Shown here in pieces: positions 25,392 through 34,263 of a DNA stretch of 64,000 nucleotides (position 1 is its first letter; each line of letters starts with the position of its first letter). This stretch comes from Nocardia cyriacigeorgica GUH-2 (GTDB lineage: Bacteria; Actinomycetota; Actinomycetes; Mycobacteriales; Mycobacteriaceae). A model generated the notes under the pieces. It was not told the origin of the DNA, ran no database searches, and worked only from the letters and a program-made list of their open reading frames with translations. The translations under genes and the position numbers were made by a program. The stretch covers positions 6,014,001 to 6,078,000 of the forward strand of contig NC_016887.1 in assembly GCF_000284035.1 (NCBI RefSeq). Reading direction: 5' to 3'.

Positions 25392-26687
25392 ATGGCTTTG
25401 AAGAAGGTGTCCCTACGTGCCGCACTCGTGTCGCGCGCCGCGCTCACGGTGGCCTCGGCGGCGGTGCTGACCACGGCCTTCGCCACCGCGTGCACCAGCG
25501 ACAGCGGCGGCAACCCGACCAGTGAGAACCTCACCGGGCGCGGGCCCATCACCTACGTCGAGGGCAAGGACACCACCGAGACGGGTGTCGTCAAGCAGCT
25601 CATCGACCGGTGGAACGCGGCCCACCCGGACGAGCAGGTGACCTACAAAGAGCAGTCCAACGACGCCTCCCAGCAGTACGACGACCTGGTCGAGCACATG
25701 CGCTCGAAGTCCTCGGACTACGACGTGTTCGCCATGGACGTGCCGTGGACCGCGGAGTTCGCCGCCAAGGGCTGGATCCAGCCGCTGAAGGACTCCTTCG
25801 CCATCGACACCTCGGCCCTGCTGCCGCCGACGGTCGCCAGCGCCACCTACAACAACACCCTCTACGCCGCGCCGCGCAACACCAACGGCGGCCTGCTGTT
25901 CTACCGCAAGGACCTGGTGCCGAACCCGCCCAAGACCTGGGACGAGATGCTCGGCATGTGCAATATCGCGCGGGAGAACAACATCGGCTGCTACGCCGGC
26001 CAGCTCAAGAACTACGAAGGCCTGACCGTGAACACCGCCGAGGTGATCAACGCCTTCGGCGGCAGCTTCGTCGGCGCCGACGGCAAGACCCCGACCGTGG
26101 ACAGCCCGCAGGCCCGCGCCGGCCTGGGCAAACTGGTCGAAGCCTACGACCGCGGCGACATCCCGCCGGAGGCGATCACCTTCACCGAGACCGAGAGCGG
26201 CGCCGCTTTCACCCAGGGCAAGCTGATGTTCCTGCGCTCGTGGCCGTCCACCTACGGTGACGCCGGCTCGGAATCGTCGGTGGTGCGCGACAAGTTCGCC
26301 GTCGCCCCGCTGCCCGGCGAGACCGGCATCGGCGCCTCCACCCTCGGCGGCTACAACGCCGCGATCAGCGCGTTCTCCAAGAACAAGGCCACCGCACTGG
26401 ACTTCCTGCGGTTCCTGATCAGCGAGGACGCCCAGCACATCGTCGCCTCCGGCGCGCTGCCCTCGGTGCGCGAATCCATGTACGACGATCCGGCCCTGAT
26501 CGCCAAGATGCCCTACCTGCCCGCCCTCAAGGATTCGATCTCCAACGCCGTGCCGCGCCCGGTGACGCCGTTCTACCCGGCGGTGTCGAAGGCCATCCGC
26601 GACAATGCCTTCGCCGCCCTGCAGGGCGAGAAGTCGGTGGACGATGCGATCATCGGCATGCAGAAGGGCATCGAGGCGGCCGGTTAG
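25392..26687 (+). CDS. lpqY: LpqY-like sugar-binding lipoprotein of an ABC importer
   Basis: A 431-residue extracytoplasmic solute-binding protein, lipid-anchored at Cys34 (ATAC). It belongs to the SBP_bac_1 sugar receptors. The blocks YDVFAMDVPWTAEFAAKGWI, LYAAPRNTNGGLLFYRKDL and GALPSVRESMYDDP align with mycobacterial LpqY (MALDVVWTAEFAEAGW; LYAAPVTTNTQLLWYR; GGLPAVRASLYSDP), the receptor that recovers trehalose released during mycomembrane assembly. ATG at 25392 gives a good signal peptide. It is followed at 45 bases by the two permease genes. The substrate is inferred from this resemblance. Confidence 0.88.
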   Translation: MALKKVSLRAALVSRAALTVASAAVLTTAFATACTSDSGGNPTSENLTGRGPITYVEGKDTTETGVVKQLIDRWNAAHPDEQVTYKEQSNDASQQYDDLVEHMRSKSSDYDVFAMDVPWTAEFAAKGWIQPLKDSFAIDTSALLPPTVASATYNNTLYAAPRNTNGGLLFYRKDLVPNPPKTWDEMLGMCNIARENNIGCYAGQLKNYEGLTVNTAEVINAFGGSFVGADGKTPTVDSPQARAGLGKLVEAYDRGDIPPEAITFTETESGAAFTQGKLMFLRSWPSTYGDAGSESSVVRDKFAVAPLPGETGIGASTLGGYNAAISAFSKNKATALDFLRFLISEDAQHIVASGALPSVRESMYDDPALIAKMPYLPALKDSISNAVPRPVTPFYPAVSKAIRDNAFAALQGEKSVDDAIIGMQKGIEAAG

Positions 26688-26732
26688 CGGGAAGTTCGGA
26701 CGGACCCGACCTGCCGGATGAGGAGAGAACGG

Positions 26733-27773
26733 GTGTCGGATCCTTCGGGAACGGATACGGCCGTGCGGAAGGTGCGCGCGGGCCAGGCGGATGAGCCACC
26801 GCGCAAGCGGCGTGGCTGGGGCGCGGTGATCGCCGACGAGCTGCGCCGCTCCGGTAAGGCGTGGATGTTCGTCGCGCCGGTGCTGATCGCGCTCGCCGTG
26901 GTCATCGGCTATCCGGTGTTCCGGGCGCTGTGGATGTCGTTCCAGCAGGATTCGGGCGGCATCGACCCCGAAACCGGCATGTTCATCGAGGGCGGCAGCG
27001 CCGGGTTCTCGAACTACACGCACTGGCTGCTGCAGCAGTGCGAGACCGCGGCGGGCACCGTCGACTGCCCGACCGGCAATCTGGGCTCGCAGTTCTGGCT
27101 GGCGATCGGCGTCACCCTGTTCCTGACCGTGGTCACGGTGTCGCTCGAGGTGATCCTCGGCCTCGCCATGGCCGTGGTGATGGGCAAGACCTTCCGCGGC
27201 CGGGCGCTGCTGCGCGCCGCCGTGCTCATCCCGTGGGCCATCCCGACCGCGGTGACGGCGCGGCTGTGGGAGTTCATGTTCCAGTACGACGGGGTGGTCA
27301 ACCGGGTGCTCGGCACCGGCATCCTGTGGACCTCCGACGAATGGCCTGCCCGGTTCGCGGTGATCGCGGCCGATGTGTGGAAGACGACGCCGTTCATGGC
27401 GTTGCTGCTGCTGGCCGGTCTGCAGGTAATCCCGAACGACGTCTACGAGGCCGCGAAGGTCGACGGCGCCTCGGCCTGGCAGCGCTTCGTGCACATCACC
27501 CTGCCGCTGCTCAAGCCGGCCCTGCTGGTGGCGATCCTGTTCCGCACCATGGACGCGCTGCGCATGTACGACCTGCCCGCCATCATGACCGCCGACAACC
27601 CCGCCACCCGCACGGTGTCGATGCTGGTGGTCGAGCAGGTCCGGCAAGGTCCCAACAGTGCGGCCGCGTTGTCGACGATCACCTTCCTGATGATCTTCGC
27701 GGTGGCGTTCGTGCTGGTGAAGGTGCTGGGCGCGAATGCGGTCCGCACCCAGGAAGAGCAGCGGAAGGCATGA
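26733..27773 (+). CDS. sugA: Sugar ABC permease, SugA-like
   Basis: A 346-residue inner-membrane permease with six predicted helices. The cytoplasmic EAA loop that contacts the ATPase is EAAKVDGASAWQRFVHITLP. An N-terminal cytoplasmic tail rich in Arg/Lys precedes helix 1 (WMFVAPVLIALAVVIGYPVF). The GTG at 26733 is chosen because gaggagag lies 5 bases before it, though an ATG at 26718 is in frame. Its stop overlaps the start of sugB by 4 bases (ATGA). An extra loop with two Cys (QQCETAAGTVDCPTG) between helices 1 and 2 could form a disulfide outside. Confidence 0.9.
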   Translation: MSDPSGTDTAVRKVRAGQADEPPRKRRGWGAVIADELRRSGKAWMFVAPVLIALAVVIGYPVFRALWMSFQQDSGGIDPETGMFIEGGSAGFSNYTHWLLQQCETAAGTVDCPTGNLGSQFWLAIGVTLFLTVVTVSLEVILGLAMAVVMGKTFRGRALLRAAVLIPWAIPTAVTARLWEFMFQYDGVVNRVLGTGILWTSDEWPARFAVIAADVWKTTPFMALLLLAGLQVIPNDVYEAAKVDGASAWQRFVHITLPLLKPALLVAILFRTMDALRMYDLPAIMTADNPATRTVSMLVVEQVRQGPNSAAALSTITFLMIFAVAFVLVKVLGANAVRTQEEQRKA

Positions 27774-28666
27774 TGGCCGCGACCACGATGACGAAAGAAA
27801 AGCCCGCCGCGCCCGTCACCCGGAATGTGCCGTGGACGCGCAGGCTCGGCTCGGCGCGGCTGTATATCGGCGCGCTGATCGTGCTGGTGTGGGGGCTGGG
27901 CCCGTTCTACTGGATGGCGGTCACCGCGTTCCGCGATCCGCGCTACACCTTCGAGAACACCCCGTGGCCCACCCACGTGACGCTGGAGAACTTCCGCGAC
28001 GTCTTCGACACCAGCCGCGGCAACGACTTCGGCCAGGCGATGGTCAACAGCGTCATCATCGGCTCGATCACCACCGTCATCGCGTTGCTGCTCGGCGTGC
28101 TGGCCGCCTACGCGCTGGCGCGGCTGACCTTCCGAGGCAAGTACCTGGTGTCCGGGCTGATCCTGAGCGCGTCGATGTTCCCGGTGGTCGTGCTGGTGAC
28201 GCCGCTGTTCCAGCTGTTCACCGACCTGGGCTGGATCGGCAAGTACCAGGCGATGATCATCCCGAACATCTCGTTCGTGCTGCCGATGACGGTCTACATC
28301 CTTGCGGCGTTCTTCGCCGAACTGCCGTGGGAACTCGAGGAGGCCGCCCGCATCGACGGCGCCACCAAGATGCAGGCGTTCCGGCTGGTCATGCTGCCGC
28401 TGGCGGCGCCCGCGGTGTTCACCACGGCGATCCTGGCGTTCATCGCGGCGGTCAACGAGTACCTGCTGGCGCGGCTGCTGTCGAGTGAGTCGACCAAGCC
28501 GGTGACGGTCGCCATCGCCGGATTCTCCGGTAACAACCCGCTGGTCCAGCCGTATGCCTCGATCATGGCGGCGGGCACGCTGGTGACGATTCCGCTGGTG
28601 ATCATGGTGCTGCTGTTCCAACGGCGGATCATCTCGGGTCTGACGGCGGGCGGCGTCAAGAGCTGA
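27770..28666 (+). CDS. sugB: Sugar ABC permease, SugB-like
   Basis: Second permease half of the LpqY-SugA-SugB importer, 298 residues, six predicted helices. The EAA loop is EEAARIDGATKMQAFRLVMLPL. The start overlaps the stop of sugA (ATGA), and a second ATG follows directly, so either may be used. No ATPase gene follows, unlike the mycobacterial operon; the sugC-like gene near 20.5 kb is the likely partner. The next gene, a penicillin-binding protein, has its own upstream region of about 180 bases with a TATGAT hexamer near 28723. Confidence 0.9.
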   Translation: MMAATTMTKEKPAAPVTRNVPWTRRLGSARLYIGALIVLVWGLGPFYWMAVTAFRDPRYTFENTPWPTHVTLENFRDVFDTSRGNDFGQAMVNSVIIGSITTVIALLLGVLAAYALARLTFRGKYLVSGLILSASMFPVVVLVTPLFQLFTDLGWIGKYQAMIIPNISFVLPMTVYILAAFFAELPWELEEAARIDGATKMQAFRLVMLPLAAPAVFTTAILAFIAAVNEYLLARLLSSESTKPVTVAIAGFSGNNPLVQPYASIMAAGTLVTIPLVIMVLLFQRRIISGLTAGGVKS

Positions 28667-28845
28667 TCGCGCGGCACGGGCCCGGCCCCGCAGCTCAGCA
28701 AACACTGGGCTAGCTATCCCCCAGCTATGATCGGCGGGGTAAGTCTGTGCCCGCTTCCGGTACCCAGGCGGGTGTGGATCGCTGACGATGTGTGATCAGA
28801 CGGTGGGGTAACCGAGTTTTACCGACGCTCCGGGAGGAGATGATC

Positions 28846-31158
28846 GTGAGCTCGTTTCGTGACCGGCGCCGCGGTGGCCGCGGCCGATCTCCGGAGCCGG
28901 AGTATGCCTCGATCAGCGGATTCGACCCGCGCGCCGGCAAATCCGACGACGGCGGCGGGGGGCGTTCCGGCCGCGACCCGGGCGACCCGGATCGAAGACC
29001 GCGCACCCGGGGCAGCCGGATCCGCAGGCTGATCCTCGCGCTGTTCGTGATCTTCATCGCCGTGCCCGCGCTGCTGATGGCGCTGTTCTACTGGAGCGCC
29101 GAGATCCCCTCGCCATCGGCGATGCGCACCAACCAGATCGCCACCATCACCGCCGCCGACGGCACCACGGTGATCGCGAAGGTGGTCCCGCCCGAAGGCA
29201 ACCGCACACCCGTCCCGCTCGCCGAGGTGCCGGTACACGTGCGCAATGCGATGCTCTCGGCCGAGGACCGCAATTTCTACACCAACCCCGGCTATTCGAT
29301 CCCCGCCTTCCTGCGCGCGGCCCGGGACAACCTGCTCGGCAAGGAGAACGCGGGCGGCGGTTCGACCATCACCCAGCAGTACGTGAAGAACGCTTTCCTC
29401 GACTCCGAGCGCACCGTCACCCGGAAGATGCGCGAGCTGGTGATCGCGGCGAAGATGGCGCGCGAGTGGAGCAAGGACGACATCCTCGCCGCCTACCTCA
29501 ACACCATCTACTACGGCCGCGGCGCCTATGGCATCGCCGCGGCGGCCAAGGCGTACTTCAACAAGCCGGTCCCCGAACTCACCCTGGCCGAGGGCGCCGT
29601 GCTCGCCGCGCTGGTCCGCTCCCCCTCGATCCTGGATCCGGAAACCCATCTCGAGGATCTGAAGGCGCGCTGGCGGTACGTGCTCGACGGCATGGTCGAG
29701 ATGGGGGTGCTGCCCCGCGCCGACCGCGAGACCGCGACCTTCCCGCCCGTCATCCCGATCACCGAGGTGGCCGATGACGGTGCCGCCCGCGGACCCGAGG
29801 GCCTGATCCGCACCCAGGTGCTGCGCGAGCTGCGCGCCGCGGGCATCTCCGAACACGAACTCAATACCGGCGCCCTCCAGATCACCACCACCATCGACCC
29901 GAAGGCCCAGCAGGCGGCCGTCGCGGCGGCGCAGAGCGCGATGGAGGGCCAGCCGCCGGAGCTGCGCACCGCGGTGGTCTCGATCGATCCGCGCACGGGA
30001 GCGGTGCGCGCCTATTACGGTGGCGCCGACGGTGTCGGGTTCGATTTCGCGCAGGCGCCGTTGCAGACCGGGTCGGCGTTCAAGACCTTCGCGGTGCTGG
30101 CCGCCCAGCGTCAGGGCATCTCCATGGCCAAACAGTTCGACAGTTCGCCGGTGCAGGTCAACGACGTGCTGGTGCGCAATGTGGAGAACGAGTCATGCGG
30201 CACCTGTTCGCTGGCCGAGGCGTTCAAACGCTCGCTCAACACCAGCTTCTACCGGCTCACGCAGTCGATGTTCAACGGTCCGCAGGCCATCGCCGACGCC
30301 GCGCACCAGGCCGGGATCCCGGAGGAGATTCCCGGCGTGCCGGGGCGCTCGCTGAGTGAGAACGGCGGACCGCCCGCGCCCTCGATCGTGCTCGGCGTGT
30401 ACCAGGTGCGCCCGATCGATATGGCCTCGGCGTACGCGACCATCGCCGCGTCCGGCATGTACCACCAGCCGTACTTCGTGCAACGGGTGGTGACCGGGAC
30501 CGGCCGGGTGCTGCTCGACCGCGGCGCACCCGAACACCAGGTGGGTCAGCAGTTACCGCCGGGTGAGCAGCGCTTCCCCGCCGCCATCGCCGATCGCACC
30601 ACCCAGGCCATGCTGCCCATTGCCGCCTACTCCAACGGGCACGCCCTCGACGGCAGGCAGTCGGCCGCCAAGACCGGCACCACCCAGCTCGGCGACACCG
30701 GCGAGAACAAGGACGCCTGGATGGTGGGTTTCACGCCGTCGCTGTCGACCGCGGTATGGGTGGGCACCGAACACTCCCAGGCCATCCGCACCGCAGGCGG
30801 CGCCCGCATCTACGGGTCCGGCCTGCCCGCCGATATCTGGAAGCAAACCATGGACGGCGCCCTGGAAGGCAAACCGGCCGAAAGCTTCCCGGCCCCCGAG
30901 GGCGGCTCCGGGCTGCCGATCATTCCGGCCGGACCGCCGCAACCGTCGGGCGGGCCCTACGACATCCTGAACCCGCCGCCGGGCGAGCAGCCGCGCGGAC
31001 CGGAGATCATCTTCCCGCCCGCGCCGCAGGCCCCCGAGCCCGAACCGCGGGAACCGATCGTCATCTTCCCGCCGGCACCTCCGCCGCCCCCACCACCGCC
31101 ACCGCCGCCGCGACAGGTGGAGATCCTGCCCGGAATCGTGATTCCGGTACCGGGATGA
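28846..31158 (+). CDS. Class A penicillin-binding protein (transglycosylase/transpeptidase), paralogue 1
   Basis: A 770-residue bifunctional peptidoglycan synthase. A short basic cytoplasmic tail precedes one membrane helix (about 61-82). The GT51 transglycosylase domain follows, with the catalytic Glu in SAEDR (E140) and GGGSTITQQYVKN. The transpeptidase domain has SAFK (S410/K413), SLNTS and KTGT (609-612). The C-terminus is Pro-rich and ends in QVEILPGIVIPVPG. GTG at 28846 is chosen: gggaggag lies 6 bases before it and directly abuts the earlier ATG at 28840. It is a clear paralogue of the ponA gene at 37 kb, sharing even the tail motif. Two GyrI-like genes follow. Confidence 0.94.
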   Translation: MSSFRDRRRGGRGRSPEPEYASISGFDPRAGKSDDGGGGRSGRDPGDPDRRPRTRGSRIRRLILALFVIFIAVPALLMALFYWSAEIPSPSAMRTNQIATITAADGTTVIAKVVPPEGNRTPVPLAEVPVHVRNAMLSAEDRNFYTNPGYSIPAFLRAARDNLLGKENAGGGSTITQQYVKNAFLDSERTVTRKMRELVIAAKMAREWSKDDILAAYLNTIYYGRGAYGIAAAAKAYFNKPVPELTLAEGAVLAALVRSPSILDPETHLEDLKARWRYVLDGMVEMGVLPRADRETATFPPVIPITEVADDGAARGPEGLIRTQVLRELRAAGISEHELNTGALQITTTIDPKAQQAAVAAAQSAMEGQPPELRTAVVSIDPRTGAVRAYYGGADGVGFDFAQAPLQTGSAFKTFAVLAAQRQGISMAKQFDSSPVQVNDVLVRNVENESCGTCSLAEAFKRSLNTSFYRLTQSMFNGPQAIADAAHQAGIPEEIPGVPGRSLSENGGPPAPSIVLGVYQVRPIDMASAYATIAASGMYHQPYFVQRVVTGTGRVLLDRGAPEHQVGQQLPPGEQRFPAAIADRTTQAMLPIAAYSNGHALDGRQSAAKTGTTQLGDTGENKDAWMVGFTPSLSTAVWVGTEHSQAIRTAGGARIYGSGLPADIWKQTMDGALEGKPAESFPAPEGGSGLPIIPAGPPQPSGGPYDILNPPPGEQPRGPEIIFPPAPQAPEPEPREPIVIFPPAPPPPPPPPPPPRQVEILPGIVIPVPG

Positions 31159-31426
31159 CACCGGGGGAACGCAACCCATGGCAGCATCGTTTGCCAGAGT
31201 GAGAGCCCGACCGTGCGGCGGCAGCACCGGCCCGGCGCCGACGCCGCCACAACGATGCGGAAGGATAAGCGACGAGCGACACGACAGCGGCGCGAGCAGC
31301 GCGCAGGCGATAGCCCGCGTGCCACGCAACAGCCGGGGAGCGCCGCCGAACGAACACCGCGGCACGAGCGGAGGGCCCGGCGCGTGCCGCCAACTGAACG
31401 ACAGACGAGAAATAGGGGCTACGCCG

Positions 31427-31885
31427 GTGGATTTCAATGTCGTTGACCGCCAAGAGACATTGGTGGCGGGAACCGTGCTCCGCAGCCCGGCATTGGCTGT
31501 GGAGGGGCCGCGGCGCACCAAGGTGGAAGAAGCGTGGAAGCGCAACCTGGCGCGGGCGCTACCCGGTCCGCCGGCGAGCGCGTTCGTCGACCACGCGCCC
31601 GAGATCAACTCCTACCTGACCCATATCGTCGGCTATAAATGCCGCACCATCGACGACCTGCTACCCGGCGACGTGCTCGCGCGGATCCCGGCCGGCAAGT
31701 TCGCCCGGTTCACCCTCAGCGGTGACGATCTCGGCGACACCGTGGTAACGGTATGGCGCGCGATCTGGGACGCCGAGGCCGCCGGACGGCTGGAGCGTTC
31801 CTACACAGGCGATTTCGAGCGCTACCCCGACAACCGGACGGTCGAGGTCTTCGTGGCGCTGGCAGACGATTCGGTGGACGGGTAG
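31427..31885 (+). CDS. GyrI-like effector-binding protein 1
   Basis: A 152-residue stand-alone GyrI-like (SHS2/AraC effector-binding) domain. The opening VDFNVVDRQETLVAGTVLRSP is typical, and the body has VGYKCRTIDDLLPGDVLARIPAGKFARF and RYPDNRTVEVFVAL, the two halves of the fold. No DNA-binding region is attached, so it probably binds a small molecule or acts on an enzyme directly. GTG start at 31427, after an agggg site. A 268-base gap separates it from the penicillin-binding protein; I see no gene there. A paralogue follows 10 bases after its stop. Confidence 0.8.
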   Translation: MDFNVVDRQETLVAGTVLRSPALAVEGPRRTKVEEAWKRNLARALPGPPASAFVDHAPEINSYLTHIVGYKCRTIDDLLPGDVLARIPAGKFARFTLSGDDLGDTVVTVWRAIWDAEAAGRLERSYTGDFERYPDNRTVEVFVALADDSVDG

Positions 31886-31895
31886 GAACAACGCT

Positions 31896-32321
31896 GTGGA
31901 CTTCGAGATAGTCACCCTGGAGGAAAGCCTGGTCGCCGGGCTCACCGTGCCGCTGGCCGGCCGCGAGGTCGCCGCCCGCGACCTCGACCTGGTGAACTTC
32001 ACCTGGGACCGGTACCTCGCCCGGGAGAAGAACGTGCCCCGGGTGGCGGCCTACATCGGCCAGAACGATCACGCCGTGGCCGTGCTCGGCTACGAGGTCT
32101 CGTCGATGGACGAGATGGACGCCGGCGACGTGGTGACCAGGGTGCCGCGCGGGCGCTACGCCAAGTTCGTGGTCTCCGACAAGCCCTACGACCTGCTGCG
32201 CACCGCCTGGGCGCAGGTGCGCAAGGCCGAGAGTGCGGGCACCATCACCCGCTCGCACGCCGCCGAGATCGAGCGCTACACCGGACCCACCTCGGTGGAG
32301 GTCTACGTCTCGCTCGACTGA
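31896..32321 (+). CDS. GyrI-like effector-binding protein 2
   Basis: A 141-residue paralogue of the preceding protein, with the same start pattern (MDFEIVTLEESLVAGLTVPL) and the same body blocks: VLGYEVSSMDEMDAGDVVTRVPRGRYAKF and ERYTGPTSVEVYVSL. The conserved acidic residue of GyrI-like ligand pockets appears to be present (near the C-terminus, EIERY). GTG start at 31896 with a tagga site. The pair probably arose by tandem duplication and is likely co-transcribed; the strong hairpin at 32336-32369 ends the unit. Confidence 0.8.
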   Translation: MDFEIVTLEESLVAGLTVPLAGREVAARDLDLVNFTWDRYLAREKNVPRVAAYIGQNDHAVAVLGYEVSSMDEMDAGDVVTRVPRGRYAKFVVSDKPYDLLRTAWAQVRKAESAGTITRSHAAEIERYTGPTSVEVYVSLD

Positions 32322-32335
32322 GTACACAGACGACG

Positions 32336-32369
32336 AAAGCCGGTCGAAGCGATTGCTTCGACCGGCTTT
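32336..32369. terminator. Bidirectional terminator between the GyrI-like pair and ino1
   Basis: A perfect 15-bp inverted repeat, AAAGCCGGTCGAAGC (32336-32350) and GCTTCGACCGGCTTT (32355-32369), loop GATT. It ends in TTT on both strands and lies between two convergent transcription units. Confidence 0.85.
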
Positions 32370-32390
32370 CTACTTTGTCGACCCGCTGGA

Positions 32391-33488
32391 TCAGCCCTCG
32401 ATGATGAAGGCTTCCAGCTGGGCGCGGGCGACGTCGTCGGCCAGCTGCTGCGGCGGGGACTTCATCAGGTAGGCCGACGCCGGGATGACGGGGCCGCCGA
32501 TGCCGCGGTCCTTGGCGATCTTGGCCGCGCGCACCGCGTCGATGATGATGCCCGCCGAGTTCGGCGAGTCCCACACCTCGAGCTTGTACTCCAGGTTCAG
32601 CGGCACGTCACCGAAGGCGCGGCCCTCGAGGCGCACGTAAGCCCACTTGCGGTCGTCGAGCCAGCCGACGTGGTCGGACGGGCCGATGTGCACGTCGTTG
32701 GCGCCCAGCTCCTTCTTCAGGTTGCTGGTGACGGCCTGGGTCTTGGAGATCTTCTTCGACTCCAGGCGCTCACGCTCGAGCATGTTCTTGAAGTCCATGT
32801 TGCCGCCGACGTTGAGCTGCATGGTGCGGTCGAGCTGCACACCGCGGTCCTCGAACAGCTTGGCCATCACGCGGTGGGTGATGGTGGCGCCGACCTGGCT
32901 CTTGATGTCGTCACCGACGATCGGCACGCCGGCCTCGGTGAACTTCGCGGCCCATTCCGGGTCGGAGGCGATGAACACCGGCAGCGCGTTGACGAAGGCC
33001 ACGCCCGCGTCGATGGCGCACTGGGCGTAGAACTTGTCCGCCTCTTCCGAACCGACGGGCAGGTAGGACACCAGGACGTCGACCTTCGCGTCCTTGAGCG
33101 CCTTGACCACGTCGACCGGCTCGGCCTCGGAGACCTCGATGGTCTGCGCGTAGTACTTGCCGATGCCGTCGAGGGTCGGGCCGCGCTGCACGACGACGTC
33201 GCTGGGCGGCACGTCGGAGATCTTGATGGTGTTGTTCTCGGAAGCGAAGATCGCCTCGGACAGGTCGAAGCCGACCTTCTTGGCGTCGACGTCGAACGCG
33301 GCGACGAACTTCACATCGCGCACGTGGTACTGACCGAACTTGACGTGCATCAGACCGGGAACGGTCGCGGTCTCGTCCGCGTCCTTGTAGTACTGAACGC
33401 CCTGGACCAGCGAGGATGCGCAGTTGCCCACACCTACGATGGCGACGCGAACCTCTGTGGCGCTCTCAGCAGCTTTGACATCACTCAT
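32391..33488 (-). CDS. ino1: Inositol-3-phosphate synthase (Ino1)
   Basis: Converts glucose 6-phosphate to 1L-myo-inositol 1-phosphate, NAD-dependent, feeding phosphatidylinositol, PIM and mycothiol synthesis. The protein is 365 residues (mycobacterial Ino1 is about 367). Seen are the dinucleotide motif GVGNCASSLVQGV at about 18-30, VLVSYLPVGSEEADKFYAQC, GDDIKSQVGATITHR and LQLNVGGNMDF-type blocks with the catalytic Lys region SKTQAV. The ATG at 33486-33488 overlaps the end of padR, making padR-ino1 an operon, as in Rv0047c-Rv0046c. A PadR-type operator lies upstream of padR. Confidence 0.96.
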   Translation of the reverse strand: MSDVKAAESATEVRVAIVGVGNCASSLVQGVQYYKDADETATVPGLMHVKFGQYHVRDVKFVAAFDVDAKKVGFDLSEAIFASENNTIKISDVPPSDVVVQRGPTLDGIGKYYAQTIEVSEAEPVDVVKALKDAKVDVLVSYLPVGSEEADKFYAQCAIDAGVAFVNALPVFIASDPEWAAKFTEAGVPIVGDDIKSQVGATITHRVMAKLFEDRGVQLDRTMQLNVGGNMDFKNMLERERLESKKISKTQAVTSNLKKELGANDVHIGPSDHVGWLDDRKWAYVRLEGRAFGDVPLNLEYKLEVWDSPNSAGIIIDAVRAAKIAKDRGIGGPVIPASAYLMKSPPQQLADDVARAQLEAFIIEG

Positions 33489-34038
33489 GGCCGGTATTTC
33501 CCTCTTTCTGTGGTGCCGCCTTCGTCGATTGCTCCGCCGCAATCAACTCGTTGAGCCAGCGCACTTCGCGCTCGCTTGATTCGAGTCCGAGTTGATGGAG
33601 CTGGCGGGTGTAGCGATCCAGCGAGCCACTCGCCTTCTTGATCGCCTCCCGTAGCCCCTCTCGGCGCTCCTCGACCTGACGCCGCCTGCCCTCGAGGATC
33701 CGCATCCGCGCTTCCGCGGGGGTGCGGCTGAAAAAGGCCAGATGAACGCCGAAGCCGTCGTCGGTGTAGTTCTGCGGTCCGGTGTCGGCCAGGAGCTCGT
33801 TGAAGCGCTCCCGTCCGGCCGGGGTCAGCTGGTAGACCCGCCGGGCGCGACGTGTGGTCGCACCGGCCGGGATCTCCTCCGCGAGCAGCCCGTCCGCCTG
33901 CATTCGGCGCAGTGTCGGATAGAGCGACCCGTAGGAGAAGGCCCGAAACGCGCCGAGCAGGCCCGTCAGCCGCTTGCGCAGCTCGTAACCGTGCATGGGC
34001 GATTCGAGGAGCAGCCCGAGGATTGCGAGTTCGAGCAT
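33481..34038 (-). CDS. PadR-family transcriptional regulator
   Basis: A 185-residue PadR protein. The winged helix-turn-helix is at about 1-85 (LGLLLESPMHGYELRKRLTG, FSYGSLYPTLRRMQADGLL with the family hallmark GSLYPTLRRL, then RRVYQLTPAGRERF). The C-terminal half is a long amphipathic helix pair for dimerisation (LEGRRRQVEERREGLREAI). It is first gene of the operon with ino1, and its stop overlaps the ino1 start. The likely targets are its own promoter and hence ino1. Upstream lies a 17-base dyad of the kind PadR proteins bind. Orthologue of Rv0047c by context. Confidence 0.92.
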   Translation of the reverse strand: MLELAILGLLLESPMHGYELRKRLTGLLGAFRAFSYGSLYPTLRRMQADGLLAEEIPAGATTRRARRVYQLTPAGRERFNELLADTGPQNYTDDGFGVHLAFFSRTPAEARMRILEGRRRQVEERREGLREAIKKASGSLDRYTRQLHQLGLESSEREVRWLNELIAAEQSTKAAPQKEGNTGHE

Positions 34039-34092
34039 CGGGCTTCACCCCCTGACTGTGTGCAGACCTAACCGATGGATGCGACTACCAAC

Positions 34093-34109
34093 TATATCGG
34101 AGCGATATA
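34093..34109. promoter_or_regulatory. PadR-type operator
   Basis: TATATCG-GAG-CGATATA, perfect 7-bp arms with a 3-base centre, 55 bases upstream of the padR start. It is a striking AT-rich island in GC-rich DNA and resembles the TATATCG/CGATATA sites known for PadR-like repressors. It would allow PadR to repress its own operon including ino1. Confidence 0.7.
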
Positions 34110-34263
34110 ACCACGCATAGTTTTTGGTGATGCATGACGCATTTACGCAGGTGGGAAGGGTGTGGTCAGTGGACTGCAGAGACGTCGGCGGGATCGACCG
34201 CGCCAGTCGGCCCTGTAGAGGGACAGCATCGGCGCGGCCCGGTTACCGATGGGGGCGCGGGCG

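Noticed and set aside
25413..27647. A 744-codon open frame on the minus strand opposite lpqY-sugA
   Set aside because: Antisense shadow of two well-supported transporter genes; composition Arg/Gly/His-rich, no recognisable fold.
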